Origin: a virus
Virus record (IMG/VR): IMGVR_UViG_3300038619_000085
Span: 1-27,124 of that record
Reading direction: 5' to 3' (one strand)
DNA: 27,124 nucleotides
The notes beneath the pieces are model-generated. The model ran no database searches. It saw only the letters and a program-made list of their open reading frames with translations, and had not been told where the DNA came from. Shown here piece after piece: positions 6,790-13,348 of the stretch; position 1 is the first letter of the stretch; each line of letters starts with the position of its first letter. The position numbers were made by a program, and so were the translations under genes.

Positions 6790-7941
6790 CTATTGCCCCC
6801 TCCGGTTCATTTCCGCCGCGTATTCGCGCGCCAGCGCCACGTTCTCCGAGAGCACCAGGCGCAGCGCTTCCGCTGCCGGCGTCTTCCCCTTGCTCGCCGT
6901 AATCTTCGCCCTCACCAGCTCGGCCACTTGCGCGCCCGCGCCCACCGCCGCATCGCCTTCCGAGGCCGCCGTTCCCCGCGTCCCCATGTCGATCTGCGGC
7001 TTCATCGATTCCACCAGCGATTGGAGATCGCCCAGCGCCATCTTCTCGTATGCGTCGCGCTGCGACGGCAGAATCTTCCCCGCCTTAATCGCCTCGCTCA
7101 GCAGCATCTGCGTCTGCTGCGCGCGGAATACTTCGCCCGCCACCAGCACCCCTTCGCCGCTCACATCGAGCGATCCGAAGTCATAAGCCTTCGACGTCGG
7201 ATCGCGCTTCACGTCGGACAATCGCAGCACTTTCGGCGGAGCCTCCAGCCCCTCCAGTTGGATCTGCGCTTCCGTGCCATCGTCCAGGACCGCCCGCACC
7301 GTGCCGGCGACGCGATCCGTTAAGATCACCTTCGAAACTTTCACCGCTTTCTCCTTTTTCCCCGCGTCGCCGCGGCTTGCCTGCTCGTCCAAATCCCACC
7401 CGCGTTCGCTCAGCACCAGCGCCGGCATCCCTTGCAGCACCGGCGTGTTCGTCAGCGCCGCGCTCGACAATGTCCAGCCCTGCGCTTCCCCCGTCTTGTT
7501 GTCCCGCACCGTCGGATCGATCACCGGCGAAACGTACTTGTATTCGCCCGCCGCGATCATCCCCGCCGCCCTCGGCGTCCATTGCACCGTGCCCCACAAA
7601 ATTCCTTCCGGATCCGGCCCGTCGTCGATTCCTTTGATCCAGCCCGCCGCCGGCACCGCGTCTCCCGATCCCGCCGCCAGCTCGATCGCGTGCTCGTAAT
7701 CGATCGGCACTTCGCCCGTGTCCCGTTTGCGGAAGTTCTTTACCACGTCCGCCAGCATCGAGCGCGTGATCTCGATCCGCTGCTTGCCCTTGTATCGCAC
7801 CCCGAGCTGCGCGATCGGCAACCGCCCCGTCCGCGCCATCGCCGCCGTCAGCGCGATCGCATACGACGCCGCCGGCGTCAGTTCGGTAGCGCCGGCGGTC
7901 TTGCCGCCGGTGTTCTTCTCGTCCGAAATCTCCGCCGTCAT
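6790..7941 (-). CDS. Mu I-like prohead protease / scaffold protein
   Basis: A 383-residue protein of the Mu-like prophage I family, a protease domain followed by a scaffold tail. The family landmarks are present at about residues 80-155: V-P-I-D-Y-E-H, then G-W-I-K-G-I-D-D-G-P-D, L-W-G-T-V-Q-W-T-P-R-A, and Y-K-Y-V-S-P-V. The C-terminal 150 residues are helical and charged, as expected for the scaffold that fills the prohead and is then degraded. The ATG at 7941 overlaps the portal stop (ATGA). Residues 10-20 (N-T-G-G-K-T-A-G-A-T) come from family A repeat copy A1, so the N-terminus has been extended by the repeat. Confidence 0.87.
   Translation of the reverse strand: MTAEISDEKNTGGKTAGATELTPAASYAIALTAAMARTGRLPIAQLGVRYKGKQRIEITRSMLADVVKNFRKRDTGEVPIDYEHAIELAAGSGDAVPAAGWIKGIDDGPDPEGILWGTVQWTPRAAGMIAAGEYKYVSPVIDPTVRDNKTGEAQGWTLSSAALTNTPVLQGMPALVLSERGWDLDEQASRGDAGKKEKAVKVSKVILTDRVAGTVRAVLDDGTEAQIQLEGLEAPPKVLRLSDVKRDPTSKAYDFGSLDVSGEGVLVAGEVFRAQQTQMLLSEAIKAGKILPSQRDAYEKMALGDLQSLVESMKPQIDMGTRGTAASEGDAAVGAGAQVAELVRAKITASKGKTPAAEALRLVLSENVALAREYAAEMNRRGQ
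7885..7913. repeat. Family A palindromic repeat, copy A1
   Basis: GGTAGCG lead-in, then stem CCGGCGG (7892-7898), loop TCTTG, stem CCGCCGG (7904-7910). This copy has a G:C pair at the stem base where other copies have A:T, on both arms. It encodes T-G-G-K-T-A-G-A-T near the N-terminus of the protease/scaffold protein. Confidence 0.93.
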
Positions 7942-10379
7942 GCCGCTTTGCTCCCTTCGTCCTTGAACACCGCCACAATCACGCACCGGCACAAATCCCC
8001 GCCATCGCAATCCGGATTTGGCGCGCCCGGCAGCTCGTCTTCCGTGTCCGCTTCCGCCCCGTCCGCGTTCGCGCAGTTCCCGCACGTATTCAGATCCAGC
8101 AGCGCCGATTGAATGTAGTGGTCGATCTCGTCGGCGAATTCCGCGAACCCCGCGCTGCGCCCTTCCGCGAACGCCTCGTTCGCCCCCTTCCCCGCCACGT
8201 TATCGATCCACTTGTCCGATTGCCCATCGAGATCCTCGTGCACCCCCTGGATAATCTCGCCGTCCGTCCCGCCCTTCCGCTTCCGGTCGATCGCCGCATT
8301 CGCCGCCCGCGCCCCCAGCGTGTTCGTGTACTGCGATACCACCCCGTCCGCGTACAGCCCAATCGCATCCTGCGCCGCCACAATCTTGGTGGGGCATGCT
8401 TCAGCTTGCCAACCCGGCGTAGCCGGGCTTTGTTCGCTCTCATCGGCCGCGCCGCCTCGGATCTTCGCCGCGTCCTCAACCGCCCCGCCGCCCCTCTGCT
8501 TCGCCCTTTCCTTCACCACTTGCCCGTGCCCGAACCGCGCTACCCCGTCCAGTATCCCCGCCACTTCCGCCAGCAGTTTCGGATCCGCTTCCACGCTGGC
8601 CCTGTGCATCTGCCGCACCGGCCGGTTCAGCACCTTGTGGACGATCTCCGCCTGCACCCGCCCGCGCGCTGCACGCAGCGCCGCCGCCACATCGTCGCGC
8701 CCCTTGTCGAGCGCCCCAACGATTTCCGACAGCGACATGCACCGTTCCGCCCCACGCGGCTCGCGCTTCAGAGGTAGATCCCGATCCGCCCCGCTCCGCC
8801 GCCAGCCGTCCTCCGCCCCCTTCACCTTCTCGCCCTTTTCCGGCCCTTCGCCGGTCTTCCCAGGACCGCCCGCGCTCGCGCTCTGGGCCGGTTCCTTGCC
8901 CCCGCCAGGCGCCCCGCCCTCTTGCCCTGGCTCGGCCGCGCCGGCCGCCCCCTGCCCCGGCTTCCGCGGCTGTTTCCCCATCGTCACCGCGGCCTGGCGG
9001 ATCTTCACGATTTCCGCCCGCTCCACTTTCGGCGCGCCCATCTTCTGCCGCACCCACATCTCGAGATCCGGGTCCGGCGTCAGCACTTGCGCCAGGCCCA
9101 GCTTCGACAGCGCGTCCACCACGCTCTCGAATTTCATCGCGATGATCTGCTGCGGCACCAGCTTCGGCGCGCGCACTTTCGCCCCGAAGTTGTAATAGGC
9201 CAGCCGCGCGATCGTGTTCCGCGTGTACGCGTCTCCCACCTGGTTGGCCAGCGATTGCAGGCTCAGAAAGAAGAAGTCCGACATCGTCTCGCCCAGGCTC
9301 CGGTTCCCCCCGCCGCGCGATCCTTGCCCCATCAGCATGAACGTGTTCAACGCGGCCATCGAAATCTGCATGTTGTGGTGTTGGATCGATTCCTTGCAGT
9401 CCCGCACCTGCCCCACCACTCCCTGCAGTCCGAATTTGTAGCCGCTCGGATACATCACGTACGCGCTCTGGCTCGCCGCCACGCTTTTCAGAAACGCCTC
9501 GAACGCGTTCCGGTCCTCGACCTTCGCCCCCGGCCCCAGCTCGCCGAATGGCACGCCCATTCCGTTCCGCTCCAGGCTCATCGCGTCGATCTTGTACAGC
9601 GCCGATTTCGTGTACCAGTGCTGGTACATCTCGCGTTGAATCGCCCGCCCCGCGAAGTTCGAGCCCTCCCGCCGGAACGTGAACAGCGCGATCTTATTCG
9701 CCGGCAGCGGATACGATGTGAAGCTCCCCCCGTGGAATCCGTGCTGCACCAGTTCGAGCAGATCTTCGTTCTGGTCGATCGTCCAGGTGTAGAACGTCAG
9801 CGGCATCCGCGGCGCCATCCGCGCCAGGCGAATCTGCCCGTTCGTCGACGTCCATATGTCCTCGTGGCACGCCGAACCGAAATCGAGCGCGAGCAACTGG
9901 TTTTCGAGCGAGCGGTCAAAGTCGCAATCATCGAACAGGCAATCCTCGATGAATTCTGCGCAGTCCTTTTCGTCGGGGCTGGCATCGTCCGGGGGCTGCA
10001 CCGCCCACTCCGCGCAGCGCACCGGCGCTTTCATCGCCATCAGCGTCGCAGACACTTGCGCATCCGACCGCCGCATCTTCTCATACGTCTTATACGCCGT
10101 GAACGGACCGCCCGAAAACAGCTCGTTATATTCCCCCAGCTCGCGTATGTAGCCCTGCCCGAAGATCCCTGTGCCGGTAGTCCCCATCTCGACCATCGAT
10201 GGCTCCGGCGGCACTTGCTTAAGCTGCGACCCATCGAGCGCCGTCCGCGCCGCCGGCCCCACCGGCCCCGTCACGGCTACCGGCACTGCGGCGCCCGCGC
10301 TCTTGCCTGTGGCGCCGGCGATCTCGTCGCCGGTGGCTCTTGCCGGTCCTCCCGCGATTCCCAATGAGAGCAGCGCCAT
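7938..10379 (-). CDS. Portal protein (Mu gp29/DUF935) fused to MuF head-morphogenesis domain
   Basis: An 813-residue fusion. Residues about 45-460 are the DUF935 portal: Y-I-R-E-L-G-E-Y-N-E-L-F, A-Q-V-S-A-T-L-M-A-M-K-A-P-V, and later R-N-T-I-A-R-L-A-Y-Y-N-F-G-A. It forms the DNA channel of the head. A low-complexity Gly/Pro/Glu linker follows (about residues 475-540). Residues about 660-813 are MuF-like: helical, then a cysteine cluster L-N-T-C-G-N-C-A-N near 770 and G-D-L-C-R-C-V-I near the end. In Mu these are separate genes H and F. Two repeats have entered: A2 encodes residues about 15-24 (A-T-G-D-E-I-A-G-A-T), and B2 encodes about 651-664 just before the MuF domain. The gene starts directly after the terminase TAG. 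Confidence 0.88.
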   Translation of the reverse strand: MALLSLGIAGGPARATGDEIAGATGKSAGAAVPVAVTGPVGPAARTALDGSQLKQVPPEPSMVEMGTTGTGIFGQGYIRELGEYNELFSGGPFTAYKTYEKMRRSDAQVSATLMAMKAPVRCAEWAVQPPDDASPDEKDCAEFIEDCLFDDCDFDRSLENQLLALDFGSACHEDIWTSTNGQIRLARMAPRMPLTFYTWTIDQNEDLLELVQHGFHGGSFTSYPLPANKIALFTFRREGSNFAGRAIQREMYQHWYTKSALYKIDAMSLERNGMGVPFGELGPGAKVEDRNAFEAFLKSVAASQSAYVMYPSGYKFGLQGVVGQVRDCKESIQHHNMQISMAALNTFMLMGQGSRGGGNRSLGETMSDFFFLSLQSLANQVGDAYTRNTIARLAYYNFGAKVRAPKLVPQQIIAMKFESVVDALSKLGLAQVLTPDPDLEMWVRQKMGAPKVERAEIVKIRQAAVTMGKQPRKPGQGAAGAAEPGQEGGAPGGGKEPAQSASAGGPGKTGEGPEKGEKVKGAEDGWRRSGADRDLPLKREPRGAERCMSLSEIVGALDKGRDDVAAALRAARGRVQAEIVHKVLNRPVRQMHRASVEADPKLLAEVAGILDGVARFGHGQVVKERAKQRGGGAVEDAAKIRGGAADESEQSPATPGWQAEACPTKIVAAQDAIGLYADGVVSQYTNTLGARAANAAIDRKRKGGTDGEIIQGVHEDLDGQSDKWIDNVAGKGANEAFAEGRSAGFAEFADEIDHYIQSALLDLNTCGNCANADGAEADTEDELPGAPNPDCDGGDLCRCVIVAVFKDEGSKAA
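8389..8428. repeat. Family B palindromic repeat, copy B2
   Basis: GTGGGGCATGCT, TCAGCTTGCCAACC, then a perfect hairpin CCCGGC-GTA-GCCGGG. Both arms of the hairpins differ from other copies in a paired way. It sits in frame in the linker between portal and MuF domains and encodes P-G-W-Q-A-E-A-C-P-T. Confidence 0.85.
10309..10337. repeat. Family A palindromic repeat, copy A2
   Basis: Stem CCGGCGA (10315-10321), loop TCTCG (one base different from the usual TCTTG), stem TCGCCGG (10327-10333). It encodes A-T-G-D-E-I-A-G-A-T about 15 residues after the portal start. Confidence 0.93.
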
Positions 10380-11921
10380 CTAGAACACCGCCTCCGCCAA
10401 TTCCGCCGCCACCGGACGCCCGCCCACCGCGCCCCATTGCGCCACCGATTGGTAGCGCGCCGCCCCTTCCATCGCTCCGCACAGCAGCGCCGCTGCCCAA
10501 AACCAGTCCGCGTGGCCGCCCTTGTCCGTCCGCTGCGCGTCCAAGCGCACCGCCCCCGTCGGCCCCACGTACCGCTTCACCGCCTGGAACTCCCGCCGCA
10601 GTTGCACCGATTCCGGCAGCCAGATCATACGATCCTCGCACCGCCGCTTCAGTATCCCCGCCAACCGTTCCTTCACCCCAACCTTCATCGGTTTGTTTTC
10701 CGCGTCCAGCAACCCCGATTCGACCGATGTGGAGAAGTTTACCGGCTCCACGCAATCGAACCGCCGCCGCTTGCCGCTCGCGTCCGTGTACCCCGTGCTT
10801 AACTCTTCCCCGAGCTGCATCCCCAGCCCCGTCGCATCCATCGCGAAACGGCCGCCCGATTCCGTCACCACTTCCGCCACCTGCGCGCAAATCTCCCTCT
10901 GCTGCTCGAAGCGCATCTGCGATAGGATGATCACCCCGCAGATCACCAGCAACGGCCCCACCGGGTATCCCAGGATAATCAGCGATCCGTCCCTCTTCCG
11001 CGCCACGTCGTAGCCCGCGCTCAGGCCCGGCCGCGCCTGGCCGTCCCAATCCATCGTCGCCTCGCTCGATTCGCACTCCAGCACCAGCGATAACGGGATG
11101 TACTGCGATCCGTCCTCCATCGGCACGTTGCAGAAATCCTGCATCCATATGTCGTCGTCGGCGATCGCCCGCCGCATCTCTTCGAGATCCACTGGCGCGC
11201 CTTGCCGCACCGCCATTTCCGCGGATACCCAATATCCGTGCCATGCCTCGCGGATCACCGGCTGCGCTTCCGGCTCGGCCCCATCCGCCAGGCCCAGGAT
11301 CTTCGCCATCTCGCCGAACTTGTTCGTCGTGCCGTTCAAGGTGCTCGCCACGCGCATCTTGAACCCGCGGCTCACGCGCGTCATCGCCGCCGCCCACACT
11401 TCCTTCTGATTGCGCGATCGCCCGAATTCGTCGAGAAACAAATCGCCTGAATATCCGCGCGCCGTGTCCGGATTCGATGCCAGCGCCAGCAGCCGCTTTC
11501 CGTTCGGAAACACGAACCTCCGCTCCAACATGCTGGTGTCCGCGAAGTAGCCGTCCTCGAACGCCACGCTCCACGCCCGAACGTGCATCTTCACCTTTTC
11601 CACGACTTCGTTCGATTGCGGCTGCGATGCGCTCAATATGATTCCGAGCTGCGCGGACGCCGATCCCTCCTTCATTCGATCGAGCGCCATATCGAGCGAC
11701 CCGGTGAACGATTTCCCCGCGCTCTGCGATGCCCCCACCACGAACTTGAACCGGTACTCGTCCTCGATCCACTGCTTCTGCCAATCCAGCAGCTTCACCA
11801 CCGGCCCGTTCGCCCCCAACGCTTCCCGCAACGGCGCGGCCGCAGTGGCGCCGGCGATCCCAGTGGCGCCGGCGATCTTGTCGCCGGTGGCCTTTCCCCC
11901 CGCTCTGGCCCTTCCCGCCAC
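10380..11921 (-). CDS. Terminase large subunit, Mu gp28-like
   Basis: A 513-residue packaging ATPase/nuclease. Walker A is G-A-S-Q-S-A-G-K-S at about residues 63-71, and Walker B with catalytic Glu is L-F-L-D-E-F at 161-166. The nuclease domain shows A-G-Y-D-V-A-R-K-R-D-G-S, R-F-A-M-D-A-T-G-L-G and, near the end, D-K-G-G-H-A-D-W-F-W, consistent with an RNase H-like metal site. The start is a GTG at 11921 overlapping the upstream TAG (TAGTG), with AGAGGA seven bases before it; a longer N-terminal reading frame exists but overlaps the upstream gene. Residues about 11-26 are one full and one partial family A repeat in tandem. It pairs with the DUF3486 gene upstream. Confidence 0.9.
   Translation of the reverse strand: MAGRARAGGKATGDKIAGATGIAGATAAAPLREALGANGPVVKLLDWQKQWIEDEYRFKFVVGASQSAGKSFTGSLDMALDRMKEGSASAQLGIILSASQPQSNEVVEKVKMHVRAWSVAFEDGYFADTSMLERRFVFPNGKRLLALASNPDTARGYSGDLFLDEFGRSRNQKEVWAAAMTRVSRGFKMRVASTLNGTTNKFGEMAKILGLADGAEPEAQPVIREAWHGYWVSAEMAVRQGAPVDLEEMRRAIADDDIWMQDFCNVPMEDGSQYIPLSLVLECESSEATMDWDGQARPGLSAGYDVARKRDGSLIILGYPVGPLLVICGVIILSQMRFEQQREICAQVAEVVTESGGRFAMDATGLGMQLGEELSTGYTDASGKRRRFDCVEPVNFSTSVESGLLDAENKPMKVGVKERLAGILKRRCEDRMIWLPESVQLRREFQAVKRYVGPTGAVRLDAQRTDKGGHADWFWAAALLCGAMEGAARYQSVAQWGAVGGRPVAAELAEAVF
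11845..11859. repeat. Partial family A repeat next to A3
   Basis: GTGGCGCCGGCGATC, the left half of a family A element, ending three bases before the full copy A3. The pair encodes a doubled I-A-G-A-T in the terminase N-terminus, suggesting slippage or a nested insertion. Confidence 0.85.
11863..11891. repeat. Family A palindromic repeat, copy A3
   Basis: Stem CCGGCGA (11869-11875), loop TCTTG, stem TCGCCGG (11881-11887). It encodes A-T-G-D-K-I-A-G-A-T about ten residues after the GTG start of the large terminase. Confidence 0.94.
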
Positions 11922-12151
11922 TACGCCATCCTCTTCAATTCCGCCGCCGTCTCCGTCAATTCCGCGCCGCGCCCGTGAAACCGCATATAACTCCGCGTGA
12001 TCGCCGCATGCTCCGTCCACCCCGTCGCCATCACATCCGTCCCGCAAGTGGGGCAGGTCGCCGACCTGCCAACCGGCCGTAGGCCGTCCGTGGTAGCGCC
12101 GGCGGTCTTGCCGCCGGTGGCCTTTGCCGCCGCCTCAGTTGCGCAGCCCAT
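11921..12151 (-). CDS. 76-residue zinc-finger-like protein with repeat-derived N-terminus
   Basis: Small gene between the DUF3486 and large terminase genes. The ATG at 12151 lies inside the end of the upstream gene, with GGGAG about five bases before it; the TAG overlaps the terminase GTG. Residues 1-9 are unique. Residues about 10-20 (K-A-T-G-G-K-T-A-G-A-T) come from repeat A4 and about 22-35 (R-P-V-G-R-S-A-T-C-P-T) from repeat B3. The remaining 41 residues look native: C-G-T-D-V-M-A-T-G-W-T-E-H, and R-F-H-G-R-G later. C33-P-T-C36 with H47 and H59 could bind zinc, and C33 is supplied by the repeat. Function unknown; position suggests a packaging accessory. Confidence 0.65.
   Translation of the reverse strand: MGCATEAAAKATGGKTAGATTDGLRPVGRSATCPTCGTDVMATGWTEHAAITRSYMRFHGRGAELTETAAELKRMA
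12048..12086. repeat. Family B palindromic repeat, copy B3
   Basis: GTGGGGCAGGTC-GC-CGACCTGCC with 7-bp arms GCAGGTC and its partial complement, then AACCGGCC-GTA-GGCCG. It lies four bases from A4, so the two families sit side by side inside one small gene. It encodes P-V-G-R-S-A-T-C-P-T. Confidence 0.9.
12091..12121. repeat. Family A palindromic repeat, copy A4
   Basis: Stem CCGGCGG (12099-12105), loop TCTTG, stem CCGCCGG (12111-12117), with the GGTAGCG-type lead as in A1 and A7. It encodes A-T-G-G-K-T-A-G-A-T. Confidence 0.93.
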
Positions 12152-12662
12152 AAATCTCCCGAATCTCCCGCAGCCGCTCTTCCGCCGATAGCTCCGGCTT
12201 GTCCACGCCCAGCACCGCAACCGCCCGCGCTTCCCGCGCCTCCACCATCGCTATCCGCCGCTCGTCGATGGCCAGCGCCCGCTCCTTCGCCGCCACTTCC
12301 CGCTCCTTCAACGCCACCTTCTTCGATTCAATCCCGAGGCCGTGAAATTTGATCGGGTCCGCCCCCGTCAGCTTCGTCGGGTCGGTCAGCAGTTGCTCGA
12401 ATGCCAGTGCCTCGATCATCTGTCCGCCATCGAGCCCCGCTTCCTTCATGGCTCGGAAGTTATCTTTCGCGCGCTCGAACTGGTCCCGCGCCCCGCGCCA
12501 TTCCGCCGCCCGCCGGGCCATCGTCCGCTCCGACACCGCCTCCCCGGTCGCCTCCTTCACCGCGCCGATCAGCCACAGCGCCGTCCGCCCCGCCGTGAAT
12601 CCCGCCAACATGATCCGCTTGGCTTCCTCGCTCAGTTCGTCCGTCTTGGGTTTCCGCGCCAT
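12135..12662 (-). CDS. DUF3486 protein, Mu gp27-like (probable small terminase)
   Basis: A 175-residue helical protein directly upstream of the large terminase locus, with the DUF3486 arrangement: a basic N-terminus (M-A-R-K-P-K-T), a helix-turn-helix-like first 50 residues containing R-T-M-A-R-R-A-A-E-W, and a long charged coiled region (K-V-A-L-K-E-R-E-V-A-A-K-E-R-A-L-A) at residues 110-150. In Mu-like phages this protein is thought to serve as the small terminase or DNA-recognition partner. It starts three bases after the upstream stop; the ribosome site is weak, which fits reinitiation. Confidence 0.82.
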   Translation of the reverse strand: MARKPKTDELSEEAKRIMLAGFTAGRTALWLIGAVKEATGEAVSERTMARRAAEWRGARDQFERAKDNFRAMKEAGLDGGQMIEALAFEQLLTDPTKLTGADPIKFHGLGIESKKVALKEREVAAKERALAIDERRIAMVEAREARAVAVLGVDKPELSAEERLREIREIYGLRN

Positions 12663-12665
12663 GGC

Positions 12666-13007
12666 TCAAAAACTCACACTCGGATCGGCCGCTATCTGGC
12701 CATCGATCAGTTGCATCCCCTTCGGCAACAACTTGGCAAACGCAATCTCGGCCCCATCTATGCCCATCTCGCGATCCGTCCGGAAGCCCGGCATGTCTTC
12801 CTGCCGCCACAGCCGCAAATACCCCGACGCCTCCAGCAGCGACAAGTGGTATCGCAGTCCGTCCGGCGTGATCGCGCAACCCGTCAGAAAAAGCGCGTGC
12901 CCGAGCACCCGCAGGCTGGTCATCCGGTGCGTGTAGTCCTGCTGCAGCGCGTGCAGAATCGCCCCGCGCTCTTCCGCGTGCCGCGCTTGCGTCATCTCGC
13001 TAATCAT
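12666..13007 (-). CDS. Winged-helix protein, Mu gp26-like
   Basis: A 113-residue protein with the pattern of the Mu gp26-type ArsR-like small protein found before DUF3486: H-A-E-E-R-G-A-I-L-H-A-L, then V-L-G-H-A-L-F-L-T-G-C-A-I-T-P-D-G-L-R-Y-H-L-S-L-L-E-A-S-G-Y-L at residues 34-64. That is a recognition helix followed by the turn into a wing. The ATG overlaps the stop of the gp25-like gene (ATGA). It is likely DNA-binding, possibly part of packaging initiation or late regulation. The family function in Mu is not established. Confidence 0.75.
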   Translation of the reverse strand: MISEMTQARHAEERGAILHALQQDYTHRMTSLRVLGHALFLTGCAITPDGLRYHLSLLEASGYLRLWRQEDMPGFRTDREMGIDGAEIAFAKLLPKGMQLIDGQIAADPSVSF

Positions 13008-13348
13008 CCCTGTCTCTCGCGCGCCGCCGCGCCCCCTTCCCGCTCCCGGACAAACTGGTCGATCATCTGCAAACATTGCCGCTGCACATCCATCCGGTCC
13101 GCCAGCATCCGGACCGCGATCAATACCTCGCCTTGCTGCCCGCTCGATTTCTCGCTGATCTGCACAAGCTGTGTCACCGCGCACGCCTGTTGCACCATAG
13201 CCCTGGTCTGCTCGCGCTGTGCTTCGATGAATGCCATGCCCCACTTATCCGCCAGCCGGTAGAGCATGCCCATCCCGATCGCGAGCACCCCGACGCCGCC
13301 GAAGTCGGCCACCCCCTTCGCAATCGTCACTGGCACATCGCTCATCAT
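13004..13348 (-). CDS. DUF2730-like small membrane/coiled-coil protein, Mu gp25-like
   Basis: A protein of about 114 residues with one hydrophobic segment at residues 15-33 (F-G-G-V-G-V-L-A-I-G-M-G-M-L) followed by a predicted coiled coil (Q-R-E-Q-T-R-A-M-V-Q-Q, then V-R-M-L-A-D-R-M-D-V-Q-R) and a basic tail. This layout matches the DUF2730/gp25 proteins that precede gp26 in Mu-like phages. The start is one of two consecutive ATGs at 13348 or 13345, overlapping the stop of the fibre-like gene by one base; there is no clear ribosome site, so coupling is likely. Confidence 0.7.
   Translation of the reverse strand: MMSDVPVTIAKGVADFGGVGVLAIGMGMLYRLADKWGMAFIEAQREQTRAMVQQACAVTQLVQISEKSSGQQGEVLIAVRMLADRMDVQRQCLQMIDQFVREREGGAAARERQG

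Noticed and set aside
10218-10223. Isolated CTTAAG sites (also 2297-2302) as repressor operators
   Set aside because: Single hexamers inside or next to genes without flanking symmetry; chance occurrence is enough.
8922-10367. 481-codon plus-strand frame opposite the portal gene
   Set aside because: Composition is His/Arg/Pro-rich and mirrors the codon positions of the portal gene; no ribosome site or domain.
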